Positions 32,930 through 43,301 of a DNA stretch of 64,000 bases are shown in pieces; positions within the stretch are counted from its first letter, which is position 1, and the number at the start of each line of letters is the position of its first letter. The translations under genes were made by a program, and so were the position numbers. This stretch comes from Anthostomella pinea (Eukaryota; Ascomycota; Sordariomycetes; Xylariales; Xylariaceae): the NCBI GenBank assembly GCA_963556695.1, contig CAUWAG010000006.1, forward strand, positions 744,001-808,000, read 5' to 3'. The notes beneath the pieces are model-generated. The model was not told where the DNA came from, searched no databases, and was given only the letters and a program-made list of their open reading frames with translations.

Positions 32930-35040
32930 TGTTTGCTTGCACCCGCCAGCGATGGTGTTGGCAACCAGCGCAATTCGATGGAAGGCTCAAATCTCCATGG
33001 ACACGTACTACGGTACGGGTTGCTGGCGGATACTCTAATATAATCACTGTTCTAAATGTATATACCCAATATGGTGCCACACGACGCCGACTCGTTGCCA
33101 TTTTAGCAGCTTGACAGTTCTTCTTGCTGTTCGTTACTGTGACCAGGTGACACATGGAACTTTCCCAGGTCTCCGTGCCCCTCTCGTTTAGCAATCGGAT
33201 GATGTATCTGTTGTAACCGTATGTCTTGAGGCATTTCTTGCAAGATTACCATATGAATAAATTCCGGGGGAGGAAGGCCAGTCAGCAGGGGAAGCAGGGG
33301 AAGCAGCACACCAACTTGTATGTAGACAGAGGGCATCATCAGGTATGCCTGTTCGGCGTTGGGGCTGTGAATGATACGAACCTCGATTCATGTGCGTCCA
33401 CGTTATCTGATCTGTATGTTCAGCCGATGCCATACTGTACTTCTGTAGCCCCGCCAAGCCCCTGACGGGCCATACTACACACGCGCGCACTGCTACATAC
33501 CTGTGGGAGCTGTAGACATCGATTATTACAGCAGCTGTCCTTCGCTGCTTGTACCTGAGGGAGACCTGACGGCTGGGGGTATCCGCCGCAGCTGCCGTGA
33601 GACGTTTTCAGCCGGCATCAGTTGCGTCGAGAATCAAATCGCCCGAGCTCTCTTACTGCACCTGCACTTTGAGCAGCCTTGCCCTGCCCGCCTCGTCTCT
33701 CCCACCAAAACACCTACCTTTCTTAAAATAATCTTCTCCATTCCTCAAAACATCTCCTCCCTCACGAACACATCTGTTCTCCCAACCAGGAGCACATCGA
33801 ATCTTCCCGCCACGAACACTTCAACTTCCCTCATCACAAACCCATCCATTTCCTGCATCAACATGCGTCCACCTTCTTCGTCACGGGAATATCTGCTTCC
33901 ACCATCACGGAGGTCTCGTTCTTCCCACAGGCACACCTGCTTCCCTCCACTAACTTAGCAGGTTTCCTTCGCCCACCACAAACAGTCTGCTTCTCACACC
34001 TTGCACTCCCTTCGCCGTCCAGACCATACCTCCCACATTATCGACTTTCCTCTCCCGAGTCGTCATGCCAACGATTATCGCCTTCCCATCCTGTCTTTCG
34101 ACATCGCACCGACATGTCTCCATCTGCACTCCTCTGGCCGCCAGACTCGTTGCCCTGGCAAGTACTTGACAGTACCTAATTTGCATCATCACCTGGAAAA
34201 GCAACTATCCCTGTGGTCGACGACTGGCATAACCGCCAAATCGCTGCTTATCCCAGTGCAAATTTTCATTTCAGTCGCTTGCACGGCGGTGGTACGTAAC
34301 TTACCCTAATACTCACCTCAGGCATCTATGCCCTACCCACACAAACCCTTTTTCCATTGTTTGGCCACAACACATCTCATTATTTCACCACCCATTCTCC
34401 TCTTCCTCATTCACTCAACCTACCCACGCAAATCAACTCCTCAACATCAATCCTGCCCACATTCTTCCTGCAGCTTGCAACCTGCAATCTGCAACCCGTG
34501 CCTCTCTCTCCATTCTCCTCACGTTTTGTTCCCATGCATTCTACTCCCACCTCCTTCACTTCAACATTTCCTTTCCACTTCGCCCTCAATACTTCCCTTC
34601 CGCCTCGCCTTCAATACTTTCTTCCCACCTCGCATTCAACACTCTCGTTCCACTTCGACTCCAGTGTGCATCAGCCTCCGCATTCTCTTGCCTTTTCCTT
34701 TTCGACACCATTCTGCCTCCCCACGAACTTCTCTTCCCCCGCGCTTGCACCTCCACCCTCCGTCCTCGTTCATCCTACATCCTGCTCGACCTTCTCCTCT
34801 ACCGTCATCCTTCGCCAAAACGTCTCGAAGGTACAACCCAATCCGACTCCTTCTTCCACACACCTTTATATGGCCCACGTCCGTCATGCACCTTCTCTTC
34901 CTCCCTTCCCTGCCGTCTTCTTCCGCAGCGTCGCCTCCACTCACCTCCTTCATCACTCCAACAACGTGTAGGTACATAGCTCCCTCTGATCCAATCAAGT
35001 CGCATATTCCACCTTACTCAACGTTCCTTCTGCATCGTGA
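32930..35040. other. Gene-free stretch with pyrimidine-rich tract
   Basis: From about 33640 to 34970 the plus strand is strongly C+T-rich. The long open frames there (for example 34328-35047) are only a consequence of this bias, and their translations are Pro/Ser/Leu/His low complexity. No domain is recognised. Sequence before 33500 shows nothing identifiable. Confidence 0.5.
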
Positions 35041-35042
35041 CC

Positions 35043-36290
35043 AATGATCCTCCTGGGCATGAGGATAAAAGGCCCACAACCAGGAAAGGTGTAGGGATGT
35101 ATGATGGATCCACCCCTTATCTCGGTAGTTCGTACGCCGGATTCGGAGTCGGAATTCTTGCATGGAGGAGCATGGAGAAAGAGCCTTGATATGATCGTTG
35201 TTGTTGCTGTAAGGAAGGTACCCAGGAGTACGTGCTCAAGGGTCCTGAGGCGGCAGAAGTGAATTGCCTCTCGCCCTCGTGTATGACGTAACAGAGCCTC
35301 AATCTCATTGTTACGCCCCGTGTTGTTGACGGCTTAGCCTCACGGCCGGGAGAACAAGGCTGAGGAACCTATGATGCTGGCTGTGGCCTGCCAAGCAGTG
35401 TGAGTATGGGGTGGCAGAAGGCTGATGCCAGAGGTTGTCGGTGTGGTGTATCGTGGTTAAGAGAAATATGAGAATGTGATTAAGGGCCTCGTCGCAACAA
35501 CACGGAATATCTGCGAAAATGGCACTGATTAGCATAGTTCTCTGATAGAGGCAGCGATGAACTTACCAGGTAGGTCTAGCATGTGTGCCTTCCACAGGCG
35601 ATAGTGGGCAGTTTATCCTCATGCCCAGGGGGGTAGGTAGCTCGCGACGTCATTGTGGTGCTGGTGGCTGCGAGAAAAAGGGCCTCCTCGAGGGGATTTG
35701 TCGAGTGCCAGTGTGCGAGGAAGATGTAAGTAGTGATGTATGGTGGTGAGTCGAGTGTGAAGGCCGTGTGTGATAGTGCATTTCTGAGTATAGTTGTTGT
35801 TGTTACGGTAATGAAAGTGCCCTTTGAGTGCGTGCTCAAAAGGACCCGAGCGGCGGGCATCAGTCGCCTCTTCCTCCCTTTGTTCGACGTAGCAGAGCCT
35901 CAAATTCCAGTACTACGTCCGGACGTATCCGCTTGATCTCTCGACTGTGAGAATGAGGCTTGAGGAGCCTGTTGTGACGGCTGTGGCCGGGCAGTCACCG
36001 AAAAGAGGGGGGGAAATATGACTCGTTGGAATTGTCGTGGATGAGAGAACGAGAGCTTTCAAGTATGTAGTAGTTAAGGGCATTGGTGCAACAACTAGAC
36101 CATGTCGGAAATGGTACCGTTCGCGGCCACCTGATATAATATGGTCAGCTCGTGTTCCTGAGTGTGAGGTAGATAGCGATGCGCTTACCATGTGAATAAT
36201 ATCGAAAAACAACACTGGGGCCGTCCGCGCCTAGATCAATTGGCGCCATCGCGCAGTGTTGGTGCCCTCCACGGGCTCGCACCCGCCCGA
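35043..36290. repeat. Diverged tandem duplication carrying LLGMR elements (copies B, C, D)
   Basis: About 35170-35580 and 35770-36195 are two diverged copies of one segment: both contain gttgttgtt, a gtgctcaa block, a cagagcctcaa block, tgagg(c/a), and ggctgtggcc in the same order. Read on the minus strand, the copies have splice-like sites (gtaagttcatcg with tgctaatcag and cgcag near 35520-35575; gtaagcgcatcg near 36190) next to coding-like pieces. LLGMR-type cores lie at 35051-35080 (plus) and 35603-35632 (minus); 36196-36275 matches the RWRQ part. Together with 5489-5620 they form a dispersed family of unknown nature. Confidence 0.55.
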
Positions 36291-37905
36291 CCGACAGCTC
36301 CATCGAGCGACCGACGACCTTCCATCTTCAGGCGTCAGTATTCATCGGAACACCCTCTCCCCCTCTAAGTTTTCGGGACTGGCAAGCCACAACCAGCTGC
36401 CTCGGGCTCCCTATAGCCATCTCTCGGAAGTCTGCCCAGACTAGCCGTTGTTAACGTGATACAGTAAATGCGAGTATAGGGCTCTGCTGCATCGAATGGG
36501 GAAGAGCAACTCCTGGCGTTAGCCATCTGCGAGTCTGTTCAGGTATCTCGAGCCCGAACTCGAGGTAGCCTACCTACTATTTCCATTGAAATCTCATCAT
36601 CCGACATCCCTCCTATCCTCGTTCCTGAACTACTGATGCCCCCGAGAAAGAAAAACTCGAGAGCAAGAGACGCAAAAGGCCGGTTCGTATCCGCCAAACC
36701 ATCACTCACTCCCTCGTACTCCTGAGAACCGAGCTGGATCCCTTGCCCCAACGAGAAAGCGATTCATGGTGGCATCGACCCCTCTCTGTCGGGCATGTTA
36801 GCATCTTGGAGGATGAACATTGGAAAGATTGTCCACCGGACAGGTGCTCGGCCGTCGCTGAAGAGTGCTTCCTGGTCGCCTTCCTTCTCCCTCAAGGACG
36901 TGCCTCCAGAGGTAAGGTTTCAACCTGCATTATATGTTTTGTGCGAAGCTTACACAGTTGGCACAGGTTCATGTTACAGCGTTTCCGATTGTAAAGTAAG
37001 ACCGTTCGCATATGCTCGCACTGAGAGAACATCCTACGCATGAACCCATGTTGACCGTCATCGAAATGTTTTCTTCCTTCCTGGGACTTCACAGCTTTGA
37101 CCCAGCCTCTGTTGTCTTCGCAACACTCGGTTCTTCACTGCGACCCAGTATTCCGCCTCCATGCCAACCCGGACAGACAAGCCCGTACCACACTCCGCAG
37201 AAATCGATCCTCAGCCTAGATACGCAAGCCTGCAACTTCGGGTTTACGAGCATGCTGAAAACACTTGGGACGAAATTGGCAACCAGATGGATCACCTCCG
37301 TGTCGATGACCCAAGATACTGGGAACCGTGGGGTCTTTGGGTGGCTGATCGTCCGGCTATGTCTGATGAAGCTCTCGTCATAGATTCCGATGTATCGCCA
37401 CAGCAGTTCGACCTGAATCAAGCCCTCTTGGTTCAACGGACCCGCAGCAGGACGCATGGCCATGTTCAACCCGGGTACTCCTCTCTTCGCTCAGGAGAAA
37501 TTCAACTTCAACCTCCCATCTGGACCTCCGGCAATTCCCTGTCCCAGCATATCCTCATGGCGTGGGAGACGGCAATGCTTGAAGCACACATGGAGAACGA
37601 ACGGATAAAGCTTAGTCAGGCCCCTTCACTGCACCCAATCCGCTACGGTGATGTCGATTGGCACCTCCACATTTGCCCCGGCTGCAATACCGCTGTTCTG
37701 TGGAGTCGATTCGGCAGATGGCAAATTTGGGCTTTCGGATTTGTCTTCCTTGTGGCCTGAGACCTACTGCAGAAGAGCTTATTAGCGAATGGACGCCTGA
37801 CCATCTGATGCCCAAGATCTTGATTGGCCTCCCGAAAACAGTCTCAGGTTTGACGATGTCGGACGCATTCGCCCTGAAGTTTCACCTGACTGCGTCTCCA
37901 ACGGC
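36291..37905. other. Gene-poor region, probable retrotransposon flank
   Basis: The longest frame is 37161-37760 plus (about 199 codons, including a CPGC motif), which runs toward the reverse-transcriptase remnant downstream. It may be a degraded gag or protease-region piece, but no motif proves this. Nothing else is recognised. Confidence 0.3.
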
Positions 37906-38240
37906 ATGGCGGTCCCAGCAGCGCTGAAGGGACGGATACACGACGCTCTTCGCGTCAGCTACGACAGAGGAATCATCGAGGGAGGTTACGGTGCATCCCG
38001 GAATACTTGGTTCGTGGTGGAAAAGAAGGACAGCGGTGGGCTTCGTCTGATCAACTCAGCGATAAAGACGAACGCAGTCACCATCAGAGACGCCATGATT
38101 CCTCGCGACTGTGACACTTTCTCAGCCCAGTTCGCTATGGCTGTCATCCTAACCATCGTCCAATTTTTCTCCTGATACGACCAATGCACCCTGGCGGAAT
38201 TAGGACACGATCACCACGTCGCGGTCGTCAGAATGCGGCT
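37906..38240 (+). pseudogene. Ty3/gypsy-type reverse transcriptase remnant (N-terminal block)
   Basis: The frame reads GRIHDALRVSYDRGIIEGGY, SRNTWFVVEKKDSGGLRLIN and VTIRDAMIP, then FFS-stop-YDQ. These are the early conserved blocks of a gypsy-class reverse transcriptase, whose partner would be a YxDD block further on. A TGA interrupts the frame, and the downstream sequence quickly loses similarity. It belongs to a different, older element than the chromovirus at 49795. Confidence 0.7.
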
Positions 38241-40425
38241 GGAGCATTTAGAGCAGTCAATTTTCGAAATGGGATTCAGATACGCCGGCTACGATACACA
38301 GCGCGAGATCAAAACACCCATCGGGAAGGCAATTGCCGTCGGCCGACCTGGGCCTAGAGTTACCTGGTCTCTTGCGAAGATGTCCGGCCACCGTATTTCG
38401 GAACGATGACGACTCCTACGTCGGTGAAACAGCTTCGACACCTTTCCCGTAACCCCTACCACTGACCTACGACTATGATTCGGAGGCAGAACGGGTCGAG
38501 GATGATGGAAGAGATGGGCTCGGGCTTCCGGGCAATCACGACATGAAAGGCGGCCTGGTACCCCTTTGCTTTCGCTTAACTTTGTACGATAAATAGACAT
38601 AAAATGATACCCGGAATTTCCCGAGCTAATGATGTTCTTTCCGAACTTTCCTGCTGTGCATTTTAATGGTCTAGAACTTGTAACAACTGCTGAGTTCATG
38701 ATGGAACATTTCGTTGATTCGTCCATAATGCCATATTGGCCATACTGTTGCTGCTTGATTTCAGTACCAGTGTTCTCCAGCTCGTCGATTCATGGATAGC
38801 TTACTTCTACTGGCGGCTACTATACATTCACAGATAGACTCATCTCGGGGCGCCTCTCGTCACGAATAGCGTCACAACTAATCGGCTCGGCCTGTATTTG
38901 ATCGTGTCGCTCTTCCGATGAGGACTACCTTTCCTTCCGTACAGACAGCCTTATTCGACGTTACGCATGCTGTCAAGATACCGCTGCACGAAGATGACTC
39001 TGCGTCAGTCCCGACGTCCCAGACTGGCAGTATGGCGTGTGTTACAGACGGTTCGACGATAGCAGGCTTCGAGTAAGACGCCTACTTCATCAATGGCCCC
39101 TTAGGGAAGTTCGTGCTTGTCTTACGCTCGGACGATAAACATCACGGTGAGGTCTTCACCTTGCTCTGACGCGGCGCATCAGTGGTGAGCATCGTGGTGG
39201 GGTACTAACAGCAGCTGGCTTATCCGATCCTCTAGGTAGGATGGTAGGTCGTTGTCAGTGGTTGTCGGAACCAGGTGCGGTACCGTCTTGATATAGTAGT
39301 GCCAGCCCAGTCGCGACCTTCGGGAAGGCTGAAACGAAGGAGTGATTTGGGCTTGTCGTGAATGTTGGACATCTTCCGCTTACTTAAGATTCAGTCAGTG
39401 AGTCGACACGTCCCTTGATCCGGTTCAAATCTACCGTACCAGAGGAAACAGGGGTAGCAACCTGACTCTCGACGGACAGCTTCTAGGCTGTGAGTTTCCC
39501 CAAGCTGACTTGGGAGGGATAGCTGATCTGCGAGTTGGGCAAGCACATCCTGTATATTACTCTCATCTTGACGGGCAATAACTTCCAGTGTAATAAGCAA
39601 CAGTTTGGTGGCTATTCCAGCGGAATGGCCCTAGCACAACTGCTTATGCCAGATGCTTATGCAATATGCTTATGCAATATGCTTATGCAGTATATTTATG
39701 CATGTTATTTATGCAGGATGTTTATGCAAACTATAAGCTCTCAACCGCTTAACACTGTTGGGGGAATTCACCTGGACCGGATCTTTGTCATGACAGCATC
39801 GGTTCCTTAAGCGACAATGGCTTCATCGGTTATGAATGCCTCTTTGAAGAGGCACCAGTTAGTGCTGAGGACATAGTGTATGAGCTTCTCCCGGGCGAAA
39901 CCATTGGATGGTACTTCGGGTGACCGCTGTTGGCGAGCCGGAAAACATGAGCCTTGGTACTGCTCATGTTTAAGAACGACGTCTATTATGTAGAGAACAT
40001 GTTCGGCTGCTACGGACAGGATTCCGCAGACAGGATTCGCCTGACACGCGGATTATGCTCTTACGTCAATCGTGGGGGTTTGTACGCGACCGGCAGCAGT
40101 AAATCATTGAACTCACATTGGGTGACCGCTCCATCTACTGAACGGCAGTGCACTCGTCGTAAGAATACATGACGGCTCTAGATGTGAAAATCAAGCCCGC
40201 CACTCGCCAAAGTAATGAGACAAGTCCATGTAAACCTAGGAGCAGAAGAAGTCTAATCAGGCGGGCGAGACCTGTTCGAGAGAGCGCTGCTAGCTGTTCT
40301 TGCTACAATTACGTGATCACAAGTAGCAATATGACTGCAGGTCGTCTGGTGCTTGGGCAAAAACAAGGGAATAGTGGATCCAAATGATGGCGTCTAAACT
40401 CTGGCGGAAATCGACAAAAAACGAA
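38241..40425. other. Degenerate region, no gene recognised
   Basis: Short broken frames on both strands, probably decayed retrotransposon sequence between reverse-transcriptase remnants. A 13-bp tandem repeat lies inside it at 39640-39735. Confidence 0.4.
39640..39735. repeat. 13-bp tandem repeat (gcttatgcaatat units)
   Basis: About seven degenerate units (tgcttatgcaatat, tgcttatgcagtat, tatttatgcatgtt, gtttatgcaaact). The preceding 39590-39640 has aataagcaac and gctattccag, resembling the MITE M1 core, so the array may have grown from a copy of that element. Confidence 0.65.
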
Positions 40426-40557
40426 CTCTCCCGGACAGGCTTGAACTGTCAACCTCCCGATTGGAATGAAATTAACAGTCGGACGCTAGTGGATGTGTTA
40501 GATGTGGTAGTGCAAGCACAATGATGTGTAGACATACCGCTAGCCAATTGCGCTGTA
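40426..40557 (-). pseudogene. tRNA-Asn pseudogene with insertion
   Basis: The minus strand has an intact-looking anticodon arm (TCCGA, CTGTTAA, a short intron-like insert, TCGGG) with GTT anticodon, and a T-arm GACAG-TTCAAGC-CTGTC. The 3' acceptor half CGGGAG has no matching 5' half. The D-arm region GCGCAATTGGCTAGCG is separated from the anticodon arm by about 54 extra bases flanked by a repeated ctagcg. It resembles the tRNA-Asn at 23286 and is most likely dead. Confidence 0.6.
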
Positions 40558-41138
40558 CATCTATTAGCATTTGATAATCACTTGGAGTGATCGTGGTAAC
40601 ATACCCACGGAAGACCATGCTGTGGTTGGGAATAGTTTCTCAAAAATGGCATTATATAGACCGTATTTGCTTACTCTTGACGGACCGTTTACCCTCATCA
40701 TCCGTCCGAGCATCTGCCGCTGGGCTCCCCCACGTAAGATGGAACACGCTGTAAGCACCGACTATAACCGTGGGCGCAAGGGAGATGACCCACCGCGAGG
40801 CAGCTCTTACTTTGCTTCGCTTAAATTCCTTGGAACCAGACCTCGGGAGATCGAAGAAGTTTCCGTCGAAGGACGTGTTCTATCAAGGCTGGTAACCGCA
40901 TCTCGCAAGATAATAGTCGGTCCCTTTGGAACGCCGTTGGGAATCGAAGACGGGCGGCACAAGACTGTGGTGGTGGTGGGTAAATTATTAGTAGACGGTC
41001 ACTGTGGACAAGCGGTGATGAGCGCCGTACAGTCTTCGGCAGTAATCCACCATCAACACGCCACCGTCTAACGTGGATAGCTTCGACTCCCGTCTCAAGG
41101 TGGAATCAAGTTACACAGATAAGATAGGCGTAAGGTAG

Positions 41139-41390
41139 CTGGCAGACCACATCTGTATTGTATACCTGGACGATGTTGTCATCTATTCGGCGTCGCAAAA
41201 GATTGGGTTTCTTGGCTTCGTCGTAGGAGTCGACGGCATCAAGATGGACCCGCGACGGGTCGCCGCTATCAAAGAGTGAGATTCACCTAAATCATGCCGA
41301 AACATACAGGTATTCCTAGGATTTACGAATTTATATCGCAATTTTGTCGAGAAGTACTCGAAGCAGAGGCGCGCGCTGTTCCCGGACGCT
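41139..41390 (+). pseudogene. Ty3/gypsy reverse transcriptase remnant (YLDD block)
   Basis: One frame gives ICIVYLDDVVIYS, then, after a loss of about 30 expected residues, KIGFLGFVVGVDGIKMDP and a TGA in place of the usual Trp, then FLGFTNLYRNFVEKYS. These are the catalytic YxDD block and the thumb-region blocks of gypsy pol. Same strand as 37906-38240, so both may derive from one decayed element. Confidence 0.75.
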
Positions 41391-43301
41391 GAGCGACTGG
41401 CCATGATCGCAGCCGAGTCGGTGAGCACTCGCCGCCTGTTGACTCTCCAACTGGACATGTCTATCGTAAGCTGATCTCCGCCCACTTGCAGATCCCTCTG
41501 CGTTTTCTATAGGCCGCGAAGTCGAATTGTGATATGTCCAGCCTGGCGCCCGGAGCAGAGCCGCACGGATGCACTCCGGCGGTCGTCAATCAATCGAGTT
41601 GAAGACGGGGCAGGTACGGAGGCTCACCGCGACTTCCCTCGGGCGGCAGTGGCTCTTGCCATCTTTCCCTCTGCCTGGGCATGGGCCGATCGACCGAGTT
41701 AGCCCCTGGATGATTGATTTATTCGCTGTGAAAGCTGTGAAGGCTCTCTACTCCACGGGGCGAAGGACGTCGAGTACCGAGTCAGTCGTCTGAGACCAAG
41801 TGGACAGACTCACCACGAGATCTCGCGCTGACCACCAACCCCGAAAGACCGCGTCCTTCCCATCACCTAACCCAACGAAGTCCAAGTGGTGTCGACGACG
41901 AGCCTCTATGGCTAGGTCTGCACTGATACGTCTACTACCGCAACATGCAGATCCAAGTCCGGGAGTCGCCAAGCCCTGGACCACGAGTATGCCGTCTCCC
42001 ACCTCAAGCTCGGCGATCGCGTGGCCCTCGAGTTCGGGCTCCCGTGCGAGGCTTGCGCGGCTGCTACAACATCTGCCGGGCCACGCCATGACTTTCGCTC
42101 GTCGGCCAAGGCGTTCTCCGCATGTGGAGGGGACGCCGCAGACCCGCCTTGACCACCGAACGCGTTGGTGCCACGCGTCGCTGTAGTCGGGAGTGTCTTC
42201 GCGTTCAAGGGCCGGTCGCACGGCCGCAGCTTGCAGATGATCTGGCGTATGCATGACAGCGTGGTGAGGGCAAGGGCGGCGGTGTCGAGGCGACGGCGAG
42301 GCGGTTGGCGATCTAGGCGTTATGCCTGAACTCTACTGGTCTGATTCGTGTATGTATACGGCCATGTAAGTAAATGCCATTCGAGCTTTCTCCGCTTCTC
42401 ATGTGCTGTTGGCCAGGCCATTGGTGGAGTACGCAAATGGCAGAGGGGTGATTTATGTTAACACCCAGCGGCAATTCTGATGGTCATCGGCATGGGGACA
42501 CTCAGCATGACCCTCCCCATTTCGGCCGCATCACTGAAAGAGATCGATCGGGTAGACGTCTTCCATATGCAACACGTGTAAGGAGGTCATACCTGTTCGT
42601 GAGCAAGAAGTCATCGATGTTGGATGGGGGCGCGCTCGGCGCGCAGACGATGAGGGCCGAGCAATGTCCCACGGCGTTCGATGTGGCTGTGATGATCCAG
42701 AATGAGAGGGTAAGCTGGACCTGATGGCTATGGCCGATACGAATGATCAGGCAGATTAAAGATGTTTAGGATCAGCACAAGTATTTAGGTGTTAGAGGAA
42801 GACACTTGGGGGGGGAGGTTAATCATATCAGAGATCGTCGCATAGCGGCTATCTACCTAGGGAATCATAGCAGAAGTGCATCGTGTATATACATCGCAGT
42901 AGACATCCAACCTAACATCTCATGCTTTGTGTTCCATCCAAGGAAATTCCCAGCCTTCCGTCTCTCGGTCGTGGGCCTCCCGAGCCCTGACGAGCCCCTG
43001 AGTCACCCATGCTTCGACGAACTCCTCTATCCTAGAGAAATGATGGCAAATAAACTATATAACCACACCGGCAAGAAACACTGCAAGGCTGGCGGTGGAA
43101 GTACCGGCATTAGGCCTCCGTCGACACAATGATAACCTCCTTGGCTCCATCACCTCGTCACGGGGGTGGCACGCGTGCGCCGACTTCTTCAGCCGGACAA
43201 GCGGTTGAAATACCAAGTCGCATAAGCATATGGCATGAGTAGTCATGCCAAGGATGATCGACTGGAATAAACCACTGCTTGTTCCGTTGCAGAACACGAT
43301 C
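41391..43301. other. Degenerate, gene-poor region
   Basis: GC-rich sequence at 41780-42260 is open on both strands, but no domain is recognised in either direction. 42400-43300 holds only short frames. A motif similar to the MITE core (ctggaataaaccactgcttgtt) lies near 43262. Confidence 0.35.

Noticed and set aside
34328..35047. Long plus-strand frame of about 239 codons
   Set aside because: The frame sits in a C/T-rich tract; its translation is Pro/Ser/His/Leu low complexity, and neighbouring frames are also open. A composition artefact.
39590..39735. CRISPR-like regularly spaced repeats
   Set aside because: The units are contiguous 13-bp tandem repeats with no spacers, in a eukaryotic genome.
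42455..43132. Small plus-strand frames between retro remnants and the second NACHT gene
   Set aside because: Short, overlapping and without recognisable features; not enough to call a gene.
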